Positions 17,623-27,301 of a DNA stretch of 64,000 bases are shown here, one piece after another. The position numbers were made by a program, and so were the translations under genes. Each line of letters begins with the position of its first letter. Position 1 is the stretch's first letter. The notes beneath the pieces are model-generated. The model was not told where the DNA came from. It made no database searches and saw nothing but the letters and a program-made list of their open reading frames with translations. Source of the stretch: Rhodovastum sp963804495 (lineage in GTDB: Bacteria; Pseudomonadota; Alphaproteobacteria; Acetobacterales; Acetobacteraceae); NCBI GenBank assembly GCA_963804495.1, contig CAWDQN010000006.1:1-64000 (forward strand), in the 5' to 3' direction.

Positions 17623-18233
17623 GAATGCCTCCGGGGTTATGGGCCGGTCCGACTGACAGCCCGGTTCAAAACCTGCTCGCAATGCCAGCCGCTGCTTGCA
17701 GGCCAGCACGAGCCGGCCCCTTATCCGTTGAACGGATGGCAGCCAGGCCGATGTTGGTTAAACCACCATACTCTTCCGCCGCGACAGCCGACACGCCACC
17801 CGTCCCGGCATAAAAATGCAGGCATACGAATAGAAAGGATCAGATATACGATATTGAGCGATCATCGATGCGATTGAGAAACTGGACCACGGCGCGGAAC
17901 GCGACCGCCACGAGCCTGCCGATGGGCGGCTGACCTCAAGAGCATCACCTGCCTGCGCACCGGCCGGCAGATACGCAAGCCGGTCACGGCCGCTGTGCGC
18001 AAGCCTGCGTCACCCGGTTCGCGGCGTGACGAGGCGGTTGTGCCGCGCATGCTGTTCGAGTTCGCTCCCACGCTCGGCATCATCCAGGATGCGCCTCTGC
18101 CGGACATCGATGTGCCGCGCGTGTTGCCAGCGCCCCGATGCGGAGTCCGATGCGGGCGGCCACCTGTTCCAATGGCATCGTGGCCACCTCTCGCCCTGGC
18201 CTTCCTTTCTTCGATCTCACCGGAGCGCACCCC
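17623..18233. other. Intergenic, no supported gene
   Basis: Open frames exist on the + strand from about 17995, but they have no family likeness, and the downstream frame only acquires meaning at the ATG at 18234. An AT-rich patch at 17805-17865 (AGATATACGATATTGAG) may hold a promoter. The rest looks like decayed sequence. Confidence 0.45.
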
Positions 18234-19631
18234 ATGCTGGAGTTGCTCACGCCCACCGAAACCGCCGCCGCCGATCGCGCCGCGGTTGCCCTCGGCCACC
18301 CGGTCGCCTGGCTGATGGAGAATGCCGGCCGCGCCGTCGCGCGGGCGGTGCGGGCGCGGATGCGTCCCTGCCGCACCCTGGTATTGTGCGGCCCCGGCAA
18401 CAACGGCGGCGACGGCTACGTGGCCGCGCGCCATCTGTCCGCCGCGGGCTGGCCGGTGTCGGTGGCGGCGCTGGCGCCGCCCCGCGGCGAGGCGGCGGGC
18501 GCGGCGGCCCGCTGGCGCGGCCTGCGCGCGCCCTTCACCGTGCAGGCCGCCGCCCGCGCCGCGTTGGTGGTGGATGCCGTGTTCGGCGCCGGGCTGGCGC
18601 GCGACCTCGATCCCGAGGTCGCCGATGTGCTCCGGGCGGCGCGCCGCCTGGTGGCGGTGGACGTGCCCAGCGGGCTGGACGGTGCCACCGGCGCGGTGCG
18701 CGGCTATGCGCCGCAGGCGGACCTCACGGTCACTTTCTGCCGCCTGAAACCCGGCCATCTGCTGCTTCCCGGCCGCACCCTCTGCGGGCCGGTGGTGCTG
18801 GCCGATATCGGCCTGCCCGACGCGGCGCTGCCGGAAGGCGTGCGGACCTGGCGCAACGATCCGGCGCTTTGGAACCTGCCGGCGCCGGACCCGGCCGGCC
18901 ATAAATACAGCCGCGGCCACGTGACCGTGCTGGGCGGCGCCGCCATGACCGGGGCAGCGCGCCTGGCCGCCGCCGCCGCGCGACGCGCGGGCGCCGGCAT
19001 GGTCACCATCGCCGCCGCCGGCTCGGCCGATGCCTACCGGGCCGGGGAACCCGGCGTGATCGTCGACGAACGACCGGTCGGGGACCTGCTGGCCGATCCA
19101 AGGCGCACGTCCTGGGTGTGCGGCCCGGGGCTCGGCGAGGCCGCGGCGGCGGCGGCCTTGCCGGTGCTGCTGGCGGCCGGGCGGCGGGTGGTGGTGGACG
19201 CGGACGCCCTGACCCTCTGCCAAGGCGATCCCGAGCGCCTGCGCGGGGGCGCCGTGCTGACCCCGCATGACGGCGAGTTTGCCCGCGTCTTCGGCCCGCC
19301 GGGAGAAGACCGGCTGACCGCGGTGCGGGCGGCGGCGGTGCGCACCGGTGCGGTCGTGCTGCTGAAGGGCGCCGACACCATCGTTGCGGCCCCGGACGGG
19401 CGCGCGGTGGTGAACGACAACGCCCCGCCCTGGCTCGCCACCGCCGGCGCCGGCGACGTGCTGGCCGGCGTGATCGCCGGCCTGCTGGCGCAAGGCATGC
19501 CAGCCTGGGAGAGCGCCTGCGCGGGCGCGTGGTTGCACGGCCATGCCGCTTCGCTGGCCGGGCCGGGCCTGATCGCCGAGGATCTGCCGTCGCTGCTGCC
19601 ACGCGCCTGCGCCGCGGCCGATGGACGCTGA
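18234..19631 (+). CDS. nnr: Bifunctional NAD(P)H-hydrate repair enzyme (epimerase and dehydratase)
   Basis: 465 residues from ATG 18234, at the start of MLELLTPTETAAADRAAVAL; an upstream extension of 32 codons has no likeness. It repairs damaged hydrated NADH and NADPH. The N-terminal YjeF_N domain (1-210) carries the nucleotide-binding CGPGNNGGDGYVAARHL and VDVPSGLDGATG. The C-terminal YjeF_C domain (225-460) carries HKYSRGHVTVLGG, LTPHDGEFARVFG, VLLKGADTIVAAPDG and the phosphate-binding ATAGAGDVLAGVIAGLLAQG. Both domains are complete. The neighbours downstream are a GST-like gene and a transketolase-like gene on the same strand. Confidence 0.95.
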   Translation: MLELLTPTETAAADRAAVALGHPVAWLMENAGRAVARAVRARMRPCRTLVLCGPGNNGGDGYVAARHLSAAGWPVSVAALAPPRGEAAGAAARWRGLRAPFTVQAAARAALVVDAVFGAGLARDLDPEVADVLRAARRLVAVDVPSGLDGATGAVRGYAPQADLTVTFCRLKPGHLLLPGRTLCGPVVLADIGLPDAALPEGVRTWRNDPALWNLPAPDPAGHKYSRGHVTVLGGAAMTGAARLAAAAARRAGAGMVTIAAAGSADAYRAGEPGVIVDERPVGDLLADPRRTSWVCGPGLGEAAAAAALPVLLAAGRRVVVDADALTLCQGDPERLRGGAVLTPHDGEFARVFGPPGEDRLTAVRAAAVRTGAVVLLKGADTIVAAPDGRAVVNDNAPPWLATAGAGDVLAGVIAGLLAQGMPAWESACAGAWLHGHAASLAGPGLIAEDLPSLLPRACAAADGR

Positions 19632-19709
19632 CGGGAAATTCGGGCCCGACCATGATATCAATCCTTCGGCGCACCAGCACCGCACGCCTGCGACCGCACG
19701 GAGGTTGGC

Positions 19710-20472
19710 TTGATCCTTCTGCACCTCTTCCCCGACCCATGGGGCCTCAACCCCAGCCCGTTCTGCCTCAAGGCGGAAACCTATTGCCGGCTGGCCGGCA
19801 TTCCCTACCGCGGCGTCGTCACGCTGCCGGTGCGTGCCCCGCGCGGCAAGCTGCCGTTCATCGACGACGCGGGGCTGCGCATCGCCGACAGCGGCGCGAT
19901 CGTCGAGCACCTCAAGCGCCGCTATGGCGACTTCCTCGACGGCCCGCTCGACGACAGCCAGCGCGCCATCGGCCACCTGATCCGCCGCACCTGCGAGGAG
20001 AGCCTGTATTTCGTTCTGCTGCATGCCCGCTGGATCGACGCTTCCGGCTGGCAGGCGATCCGGCCGGTCTTCTTCGGCTCGCTGCCGCCGCTGCTGCGCG
20101 ACGCCGTGGCCTGGACGGCGCGACGCGGCGTCCGCCAGGCCCTGTACCGGACAGGGCTATGGCAGGCATGGCGCGGAGGGCATCCGCGTCCTCGGCGCCG
20201 CAGACCTCGCCGCCCTGGCCAGCTTGCTTGCGGACCGCCCGTTCGCCCTCGGCGCCCGGCCCACCTCGACGGATGCGATCCTGTACGGGCTGCTGGCCAA
20301 TATTGTGGACGCGCCGGTGCCGACATGGCTGGCCGAGGAAGCGCGCCGCCACCCCGTGCTTGCGGCCTACACGGCGCGCATGCGCTCGGTGATCCCACCC
20401 GCCAGTGCACTGGTCCCGACGGAGATGGCCGTCCGACAGAAAACCGCTGTCCCGATCCCCGACAGCCTGTAA
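19710..20472 (+). CDS. Glutathione S-transferase-like (metaxin-type) protein, frame broken near 20151
   Basis: Starts at TTG (19710) with GGAGG upstream: LHLFPDPWGLNPSPFCLKAE, a thioredoxin-fold GST N-domain of the Tom37/metaxin-related kind with the ADSGAIVEHLKRRYGD segment. Near 20151 an extra A breaks the frame within the expected YRQGYGRHGAEGI motif. The other frame then continues GAADLAALASLLADRPFALG and TSTDAILYGLLANIVDAPVP through the C-terminal helical domain. Restored length is about 253 residues. Proteins of this kind are common in alphaproteobacteria and mostly uncharacterised. It ends 80 bases before the transketolase-like gene. Confidence 0.8.
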
Positions 20473-20552
20473 AGTCGCGCTCCCCATTTTGGCCGCGGCC
20501 GGCAAAACGCCGCTGCCCGGCGCACAGGGGACGCGGTGGAGAGGTGGAGGAG

Positions 20553-22934
20553 ATGAACGCACCGGTTCCGACCATCGTGCCGACCGCCGATGAGACCCGC
20601 AAATTCGCCCTGCTGCGCCAGGTCGAGCGCAAGCTGCTCTGGCTCTCGGCCTGGATGATCCACAACGCCAACCATGGCCGGCCGAACCGGGACGGGCTCA
20701 AGGTGGGCGGCCACCAGGCCTCCTGCGCCTCCTGCGTGTCCATCATGACGGCGCTGTATTTCGAAATCCTGCGCCCGCAGGACCGGGTGGCGGTGAAGCC
20801 GCATGCCGGCCCGGTGTTCCACGCCATCAACGCCCTGTTCGGCCGCCAGCTGCGAGCGAAGATGGAAGGGTTGCGCCAGTTCGGCGGCGCGCAAGCCTAC
20901 CCGAGCCGCACCAAGGACGGGCCGGAGGTGGATTTCTCCACCGGCTCGGTCGGCCTGGGCGTGGCGATGACCAGTTTTTCCTCGCTGATCGCCGATTACG
21001 TGCGCCTGCACGCGCTGTCGCCCGCACCGCTGCCGCCCGGCCGCCACATCGCCATCGCCGGTGACGCCGAACTGGACGAGGGCAACATCTACGAGGCGCT
21101 GCTGGAGGGATGGAAGCACGACATCCGCAACGTCTGGTGGATCATCGACTACAACCGCCAGAGCCTGGATTCGGTGGTGCCGGACCGGCTGTTCGGCCGC
21201 ATCGAGGGCCTGTTCCGCGACATGGGCTGGAACGTGGTGACGATGAAATACGGCCGCCGCCTGCAGGCCGCCTTCGCCCGCGAAGACGGCGAGGACCTGC
21301 GCCGCTGGATCGACGACTGCCCCAACAGCCTTTACTCGGCGCTGACCTTCCAGGGCGGGGCCGCCTGGCGGCAGGCGCTGCTGGCCGATCTCGGCCGCTC
21401 GCGCGGCGTGCGCGCCATCATCGACGCCCTGCTGGACGACGAACTGGCCGCCCTGATGACCAATCTCGGCGGCCACGACATCGAGTACCTGATTGAAACC
21501 CTGCGCGCCGCCGACGCGTCCGGCGACCAGCCCACCTGTTTCATCGCCTACACCATCAAGGGCATGGGCCTGCCCTTCGCCGGCCACAAAGACAACCACG
21601 CCGGGCTGATGAGCAAGGAGCAGATGGAGGGCTTCCGCGCCGCCCTCGGCATCCGGCCCGGCCATGAATGGGATTTGTTCGAGGGCCTGGACGCCAGCGA
21701 GGCGGAGCTGCGCGGTTTTCTGGCAGGCGTGCCCTTCGCCACCACCCTCACCGATTCCGGCCGCGCGCTGACAGCTCCGGTGGTCGCGGTGCCGCCAACG
21801 CTGCCGCTGCCCCGGCACCCCGGCAAGAAAACCTCCACCCAGGCGGGCTTCGGCGACATCCTGGCCGAAATCGGCCGAGGCCAGGGGGAGATGAAGGACC
21901 TCGCCGCCCATATCCTCACCACCAGCCCCGACGTGACCGTCTCGACCAGCCTGGGCCCCTGGGTGAACCGGCGCGGAGTGTTCGACCGGCACCTGCGCAA
22001 CGACGTGTTCCGCGACGCCAAGCTGGCCAGCGCCCAGCGCTGGGGCATGACGCCGGAAGGCCAGCACATCGAGCTGGGCATCGCCGAGCAAAATTTGTTT
22101 CTGCTCCTCGGCGCCGCCGGGCTGGCCCCCGGCCTGCACGGCGCCCGGCTGCTGCCCATCGGCACCGTCTACGACCCCTTCGTCAACCGCGGCCTGGATG
22201 CGCTGATCTACGCCTGCTACCAGGATGCGCGGTTTCTGCTGGTCTCTACTCCCTCCGGCCTGTCGCTGGCGCCGGAAGGCGGGCAGCACCAGAGCATCAA
22301 CACCCCGCTGCTGGGCATCAGCACCGACCGCCTGGCCAGCTACGAGCCGGCGCATGTCGATGAGCTGGCGATCCTGCTGCGCCACGCGTTCGTGCATATG
22401 CAGAAGCCGGACGGCTCGGCGGTCTGGCTGCGCCTGTCCACCCGCGCCATCGCCCAGCCGGTCCGCACGCTGGATGCCGATGCGGTGATCGCCGGCGCCC
22501 ACTGGGCGGCGCCCCCGGCGCCGGGGGCGCCCATCGCGCTCGCCTACCAGGGCCCGGTCGCGCCCGAGGCCGAATCGGCGTTCGCGGTGCTGCGCGCGGA
22601 GGTGCCGGGCGCGGGGCTGCTGGCCATCACCAGCCCCGACCGCCTGCACGCCGGCTGGCTCGCTGCGGCGCGGGCCCGCAGGGCCGGCGAACGCGGCGCG
22701 ACCGCGCATATCGAACGCCTCCTGGCCCCGCTGGCGCCCGGCGCGGCGCTGGTGACGGTGCTGGACGGTCACCCGGCGAGCCACGCCTGGCTCGGCGCCG
22801 TGCGCGGCCATCGTGTGGTGCCGCTGGGCGTCGATCATTTCGGCCAAAGTGGCGATATTCCGGACCTGTACCGGGAATACGGGCTGGACGAGGATGCGAT
22901 CCTCGATGCCTGCGCGCAGGGGTTGCTGGGGTAA
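20553..22934 (+). CDS. Transketolase-family protein resembling homodimeric pyruvate dehydrogenase E1
   Basis: 793 residues from ATG 20553 with GGAGGAG upstream. The N-terminal thiamine-diphosphate domain has VGGHQASCASCVSIMTALYF, KPHAGPVFHAINALFG, TGSVGLGVAM and the cofactor-binding GDAELDEGNIYEAL...NRQS. The middle domain has the catalytic-type glutamate in HIELGIAEQNLFLLLGAAGL. The C-terminal VVPLGVDHFGQSGDIPDLYR resembles AceE. It is shorter than AceE (about 890), and its substrate is not established; homologues are labelled transketolase or PDH E1. No E2 or E3 gene is nearby, so a stand-alone role is as likely as a PDH complex role. Confidence 0.85.
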   Translation: MNAPVPTIVPTADETRKFALLRQVERKLLWLSAWMIHNANHGRPNRDGLKVGGHQASCASCVSIMTALYFEILRPQDRVAVKPHAGPVFHAINALFGRQLRAKMEGLRQFGGAQAYPSRTKDGPEVDFSTGSVGLGVAMTSFSSLIADYVRLHALSPAPLPPGRHIAIAGDAELDEGNIYEALLEGWKHDIRNVWWIIDYNRQSLDSVVPDRLFGRIEGLFRDMGWNVVTMKYGRRLQAAFAREDGEDLRRWIDDCPNSLYSALTFQGGAAWRQALLADLGRSRGVRAIIDALLDDELAALMTNLGGHDIEYLIETLRAADASGDQPTCFIAYTIKGMGLPFAGHKDNHAGLMSKEQMEGFRAALGIRPGHEWDLFEGLDASEAELRGFLAGVPFATTLTDSGRALTAPVVAVPPTLPLPRHPGKKTSTQAGFGDILAEIGRGQGEMKDLAAHILTTSPDVTVSTSLGPWVNRRGVFDRHLRNDVFRDAKLASAQRWGMTPEGQHIELGIAEQNLFLLLGAAGLAPGLHGARLLPIGTVYDPFVNRGLDALIYACYQDARFLLVSTPSGLSLAPEGGQHQSINTPLLGISTDRLASYEPAHVDELAILLRHAFVHMQKPDGSAVWLRLSTRAIAQPVRTLDADAVIAGAHWAAPPAPGAPIALAYQGPVAPEAESAFAVLRAEVPGAGLLAITSPDRLHAGWLAAARARRAGERGATAHIERLLAPLAPGAALVTVLDGHPASHAWLGAVRGHRVVPLGVDHFGQSGDIPDLYREYGLDEDAILDACAQGLLG

Positions 22935-22979
22935 GGCAAGGAAGGCCAGGGGCTCTGCCCCTGGACCCCGCTACTTTTT
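22935..22979 (+). terminator. REP-like hairpin with T-run after the transketolase-like gene
   Basis: The perfect palindrome CCAGGGGCTCTGCCCCTGG (22946-22964) lies 12 bases after the stop and is followed by GCTACTTTTTG. The same word family, AAGGCCAGGG(G)CTCTGCCC..., recurs at 53689-53783. Confidence 0.6.
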
Positions 22980-23016
22980 GGCACTTCCCGCCGCGCCGGC
23001 ACGCCGGGCGCCGCGC

Positions 23017-23115
23017 CCGCCGGACCCGATCCACAACCAACCCACAATCGACCCGCGTCCCACCGCAAGCCGCCGTCCCTGGTGGCTGCCGCCGCCCCGC
23101 CTGCGCTCCGGCTGA
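23017..23115 (+). repeat. Dispersed 97-bp repeat, copy B
   Basis: Nearly identical to the reverse complement of 5194-5290. It ends in the same TGA. Here no intact gene body precedes it, so it is either an orphan 3' end or a structural repeat. The surrounding 22980-23346 has no other recognisable gene. Confidence 0.85.
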
Positions 23116-23346
23116 TCCGGCCTCCTGCCAATCGGCCTGCAAATTCCCGCCCCCCGGCTCCGGGCGTCGTCCCCGCGCGCCCGGTCGCCCACCCTCCGAT
23201 CCGCCTAAAAGCAAAACGAAGGAAGCTGGTGGGCGGAAAAGCGAAGCCTATTCCGCTGGCTTCAAAGGGCGCGCCCGCCCGGAGGTCTCTGCTTGGGAAT
23301 CGTTCCATGTCGGCCCGGCATGCGGGCGGCGGTTCCCGTGGCGCGG

Positions 23347-23697
23347 CTACTCCTGCCAGAACCAGCGGGACGACCGTTCGTTGCCCTTGTAGAAGGTCTG
23401 ATAGAGATATTCCGCACCGATCACGCCCAGCACGACGCCGAAAAGTTCGCCAATTTCGAGGCCCGGCGAGACCACCAGCAGGCCCGAGAGAATGCCGCCG
23501 CCCAGAAACAGCAGACGAGGCGGTTCCATATGGAAGATCTCGCTCATGCCCTCGATCGGCGCCTCGGCCACTGGAATCACCGCGCCGCTGGTCAGGTGAC
23601 GCGGCGCGCTCAGCTGACCCGGCGCCGCCTGGGCGCTGCCCGCCAACCCGAACACCAGCGACAGGCTGAGACAGAAGCTCAAAACGACCTTGATCAT
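23347..23697 (-). CDS. Small exported or membrane protein, unknown
   Basis: 116 residues from ATG 23697 with GGGGAAA upstream. The first 24 residues are a clear Sec signal peptide (VVLSFCLSLSLVFGLAGSAQA, cleavage after AQA). A second hydrophobic stretch runs at about 62-96 (LLFLGGGILSGLLVV...GVVLGVIGAEYLY), giving a membrane anchor, and the tail is charged (KGNERSSRWFWQE). No family is recognised. It stands alone between the transketolase-like gene and murA. Confidence 0.65.
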   Translation of the reverse strand: MIKVVLSFCLSLSLVFGLAGSAQAAPGQLSAPRHLTSGAVIPVAEAPIEGMSEIFHMEPPRLLFLGGGILSGLLVVSPGLEIGELFGVVLGVIGAEYLYQTFYKGNERSSRWFWQE

Positions 23698-23699
23698 AT

Positions 23700-23953
23700 C
23701 ATTTCCCCGCGTTTTTCAAACTCGACAAGGCCAATGCCTGACGTCCTCAAGTCACCGGCAGATACAAACGCCGATCCCCACCGGCGGCACTGCGAATAGA
23801 CCACGCTTCCGCCCGGCCCGGGCCGAACCGGACCGGCAGCGCACGGTCCTGATCTACCGCTTTGACAACGGACCCGCGTGCAGAGTCAACGGGGCACGGC
23901 TGACATTGTGCCGCTGGCACGCGCAACGATCCGCCCCTCATCCTGCCAAACGT
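23700..23953. other. Intergenic, with a 16-bp duplication at the murA stop
   Basis: CATCCTGCCAA(A/G)CGTT occurs twice in tandem at 23939-23954 and 23955-23970, spanning the murA stop codon. A 23-codon frame (MNVWQDEGRIVARASG...) starts in ATGA overlap with that stop on the minus strand (23886-23957). It is too short to call. Confidence 0.5.
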
Positions 23954-25216
23954 TCATCCTGCCAAGCGTTCGATGTCGGCCCCGCAGGCGGCGAGCTTCT
24001 GTTCCACCAACTCGTAGCCACGGTCCAGGTGGTACACGCGGTTCACGATGGTCTCGCCCTCGGCCGCCAGCCCGGCCAGCACCAGGCTGACCGAGGCGCG
24101 CAGATCGGTCGCCATCACCGGCGCGCCGGACAGCGCCGGCACCCCGCGCACGATGGCCGAGGCGCCGTGCACATTGATGCGCGCGCCCATGCGGTTGAGC
24201 TCCGGCACATGCATGAACCGGTTCTCGAAAATGGTCTCGGTCACCATCGCCGCGCCGTCGGACACACACATCAGCGCCATGTACTGGGCCTGCATGTCGG
24301 TGGGAAAACCCGGATAGGGTTCGGTCATGACATCCGCCCCGTGCAGCCCGTTCAGCCGCTTGACCATCAGCCCGCCGTCCTGTTCGGTCACCTCCACCCC
24401 GGCCTCGCGCAGCACCCGCACCAGCGCGCCGAGATGGTCGAGCCTGGCGTTGCGCAAATGGACCTCCCCGCCGGTGATGGCGGCCGCACAGGCATAGGTG
24501 CCGGTTTCGATCCGGTCGGGAATGATGGCATGGGTGGCGGCGTGCAGGCGCGGCACGCCGTCGATGGTCAGCCGGTCGGTGCCGATGCCCTCGATGCGCG
24601 CGCCCATCGCCACCAGGCAGTCGGCGAGGTCGGAGATTTCCGGCTCCCGGGCGGCGTTGGCCAGCACCGTGCGGCCATCGGCGAGGCTGGCCGCCATCAG
24701 CAGGTTCTCGGTGGCACCGACGCTGGGGAAGGGGAACACGTAGGTGGCGCCGCGCAGCCCCTGCGGGGCGCTGGCCAGCACATAGCCGCCGTCGAGCCGG
24801 ATGGTCGCTCCCATCGCCTCCAGGCCCTTCAGGTGCAGGTCGACCGGCCGGGTGCCGATGGCGCAGCCGCCCGGCAGGGACACCCGCGCCTCGCCCACGC
24901 GGGCCACCAGCGGGCCGAGCACAAGGACAGATGCGCGCATCTTGCGCACGATGTCGTACGGCGCCTCGGTGTTGGTGATGCCGCCGCCGATCGACAGCAC
25001 CCGGCCATCGTTGGTGGGCCGGTCGACCGCCACCCCGTGCTGGGCGATCAGTGTCCCCATGGTCTCGATATCGGCCAGCCGGGGAACATTGGTGAGGGTG
25101 AGACGTTCGTCGGTCAGCAGTCCGGCTGCCATGAGCGGCAGGCCGGCGTTTTTGGCGCCGCCGATGACGATCTCGCCGGAAAGCGGCCTTCCGCCGCGGA
25201 TGCAAATCTTGTCCAT
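23954..25216 (-). CDS. murA: UDP-N-acetylglucosamine 1-carboxyvinyltransferase
   Basis: 420 residues. It transfers enolpyruvate from PEP to UDP-GlcNAc, the first committed step of peptidoglycan synthesis, in the cytosol. Visible are Lys22-Asn23 in GGAKNAGLPLMAAGLL, the catalytic loop with Cys118 (LPGGCAIGTRPVDLHLKGL), which makes it the fosfomycin-sensitive form, and GFPTDMQAQYMAL. Length is standard. dcd ends 18 bases upstream on the same strand, so the two are probably co-transcribed. Confidence 0.96.
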   Translation of the reverse strand: MDKICIRGGRPLSGEIVIGGAKNAGLPLMAAGLLTDERLTLTNVPRLADIETMGTLIAQHGVAVDRPTNDGRVLSIGGGITNTEAPYDIVRKMRASVLVLGPLVARVGEARVSLPGGCAIGTRPVDLHLKGLEAMGATIRLDGGYVLASAPQGLRGATYVFPFPSVGATENLLMAASLADGRTVLANAAREPEISDLADCLVAMGARIEGIGTDRLTIDGVPRLHAATHAIIPDRIETGTYACAAAITGGEVHLRNARLDHLGALVRVLREAGVEVTEQDGGLMVKRLNGLHGADVMTEPYPGFPTDMQAQYMALMCVSDGAAMVTETIFENRFMHVPELNRMGARINVHGASAIVRGVPALSGAPVMATDLRASVSLVLAGLAAEGETIVNRVYHLDRGYELVEQKLAACGADIERLAG

Positions 25217-25234
25217 CCGCCTATCTACCCAGCC

Positions 25235-25792
25235 TCAGCCGAGCCGGGGAAGCGAAACTCCGCGCTGTCCCTGGTACTTGCCGCGCTTGTCCGCATAGCT
25301 GGTCTCGCACGGCTCGTTGCCCTGGATGAAGAGGAACTGACAGATGCCTTCATGGGCGTAGATTTTCGCGGGCAGGGGGGTGGTGTTGCTGATTTCGATG
25401 GTCACCTGCCCCTCCCATTCCGGCTCCAGGGGGGTGACGTTCACGATGATGCCGCAGCGGGCGTAGGTGGACTTGCCGAGGCAGATCACCAGCACGTCGC
25501 GCGGAATGCGGAAGTATTCCTCCGTGTGCGCGAGGGCAAACGAGTTCGGCGGGATGATGCAGACCGGCCCGGTGCGGTCTACGAAGGAGGTGGGGTTGAA
25601 GGATTTCGGGTCGACGATGGCGGAATCGACGTTGGTGAACACCTTGAACTGGTCGGACACGCGGGCGTCGTAGCCGTAGCTGGACAGGCCGTAGCTGATC
25701 ACGCCCTCGCGCTTCTGGGTCTCGACGAACGGCTCGATCATCGCGTGCTCATGCGCCATGCGGCGGATCCAGCGGTCGGACATGACGGGCAT
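25235..25792 (-). CDS. dcd: dCTP deaminase
   Basis: 185 residues. It deaminates dCTP to dUTP, supplying dTMP synthesis. SDRWIRRMAHEHAMIEPF, SYGLSSYGYDARVSDQF, the catalytic-site GKSTYARCGIIVNVTPLEP and WEGQVTIEISNTT are diagnostic of the proteobacterial trimeric enzyme. An alternative start three codons in (MSDRW) is equally possible. It is divergent from opgC with about 100 bases between starts and lies upstream of murA in a likely operon. Confidence 0.96.
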   Translation of the reverse strand: MPVMSDRWIRRMAHEHAMIEPFVETQKREGVISYGLSSYGYDARVSDQFKVFTNVDSAIVDPKSFNPTSFVDRTGPVCIIPPNSFALAHTEEYFRIPRDVLVICLGKSTYARCGIIVNVTPLEPEWEGQVTIEISNTTPLPAKIYAHEGICQFLFIQGNEPCETSYADKRGKYQGQRGVSLPRLG

Positions 25793-25893
25793 GGGCGCGT
25801 GCTCTCGTGACGAAGGACGGGGTCGATCCGCCGGGAACGGTTTCCGGCGCGGGCAGGCGTAACATCCGCGGCGTTGGTAAGACAGCCCCTGGC

Positions 25894-27037
25894 ATGCATG
25901 ACATTCCCGCCCGCCCCCCGCGCGACCAGCGCCTCGACATCGTCCGGGGCTGGCTGCAGTTGTCCATCTTCGCCACCCATGCCGGCGGCACCTTCATCGG
26001 CGGCTGGATGATCCATGCCGCCTGGGGGTTTTCCGACAGTTCCGAACTGTTCGTGTTCCTCTCCGGGTTCACCCTCGGCAGCGTGTTCGCCCGCCGCGCG
26101 GCCCGGGCGGGCTGGCGCGCCGGGGCGATCGACCTGCTGGTGCGCACCCGCCGGCTGTATCGCATGCACCTGCTTGTCCTGCTGCTGTTTGGCGCCATGG
26201 TGGCGGCGGCGGGGGCCACCATCCTGCCCGGCGAGGCGGAGCGGCTGGGCTGGGATTTCCTTGCCGCCGATCCGGTGCGGGCGGTGCCGGGTCTGCTGAC
26301 CATGCTCTACCAGCCAGAGTTCATGGGCATCCTGCCGGTGTTCGTGTGGTGCATGCTGCTGCTGCCCGGTTTCGCCGCGGCCCAGCGCCGGTGGGGCTGG
26401 GTGGCGTTGGTGCCGGCGGTGGCCTGCTACGCCGCGGTCTGGGCGTTCGGGCTGGCGATGCCCAGTTTGCAGCCGGGCGGGCGCATCCAGTTCAACCCCT
26501 TCGCCTGGCAAATCCTGTTCCTCGCCGGCGCCTGGCTCGGGCGGCGGGCGCTGTTACAGGGCGAGGCTCTGCCGTTCCGTGCCCGGTGGGCGCGGGCGGC
26601 GCTGTGGGCGGCCCTGACCGTGCTGGCGACGGGGTTGGTCATGCGGCTGACCTGGTACGGTTTTGTCCCCTGGCCGGCGCCCTTCGGAGAGGAGTACCTG
26701 GATCGAGGGCAAGGACAACCTGGCATTGCCGCGACTGCTGCACGCCTTGGCACTGGCCTTCGTGGTGGCAGCCCTGGTGCCCCGCGACGCACCCTGGATG
26801 CACCGCGCCCTGCCGCGGGCGGTGGCCCGGATCGGCCAGTACAGCCTCGAAGTGTTTTGTATGGGTTTGTTTCTCTCGTGGGCCGCGTCCGTGGTGTTTC
26901 GCCTCGTGCCGATGCACGGGCTGGCGTTTGCCCTGGAGGATTCGATGCTGATCGGCGCGGGGGCGGCGACACTGGCGCGGTTCGCAGCACTGCTGGACCG
27001 CCGCCGGGCGGCGCGGCGCATAACGGCCGCGGCCTGA
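25894..27037 (+). CDS. opgC: OpgC-family membrane protein, frame broken near 26690
   Basis: About 381 residues when restored. OpgC proteins succinylate osmoregulated periplasmic glucans and belong to the acyltransferase-like membrane fold. The start at 25894 gives MHDIPARPPRDQRLDIVRGW, then the family-like ELFVFLSGFTLGSVF. About ten membrane helices follow. The first frame fails between 26680 and 26702 because of one extra base. The other frame continues WIEGKDNLALPRLLHALALA and IGQYSLEVFCMGLFLSW to the stop at 27037. Both halves are well conserved, so the break is probably an error. Divergent from dcd. Confidence 0.82.
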
Positions 27038-27052
27038 TCACAACGATCAGAG

Positions 27053-27139
27053 TGGTGCCCAGGAGAAGACTCGAACTTCCACGACCTTGCGGCCACAGGT
27101 ACCTGAAACCTGCGCGTCTACCAATTCCGCCACCTGGGC
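27053..27139 (-). tRNA. tRNA-Leu (anticodon CAG)
   Basis: An 87-base class II tRNA with encoded CCA on the minus strand. The acceptor is GCCCAGG/CCTGGGC, the D-arm is GGCGGAATTGGTAGACGC, the anticodon stem-loop is CAGGT-TTCAGGT-ACCTG, a long variable arm is present, and the T-arm is GTTCGAGTC. Confidence 0.95.
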
Positions 27140-27301
27140 AGGTGGGACCCCGATGGACCGGACCAGCGGGAGGCGCGCGATTTAGACCCCGGTCACCGGG
27201 GCGTCAACTGGCAAAACAGAAGGATGGCCGGCGAAGCCCTGGCCTTCCTTCCTTCGGCCGCCCTGGGCTACAAGCCCGCCGCCGCATCGAGGAACGTCAG
27301 A

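Noticed and set aside
17862..20024. A 720-codon minus-strand frame over the nnr gene
   Set aside because: It reads antisense to nnr with low-complexity His/Gln/Arg/Gly sequence typical of high-GC shadows.
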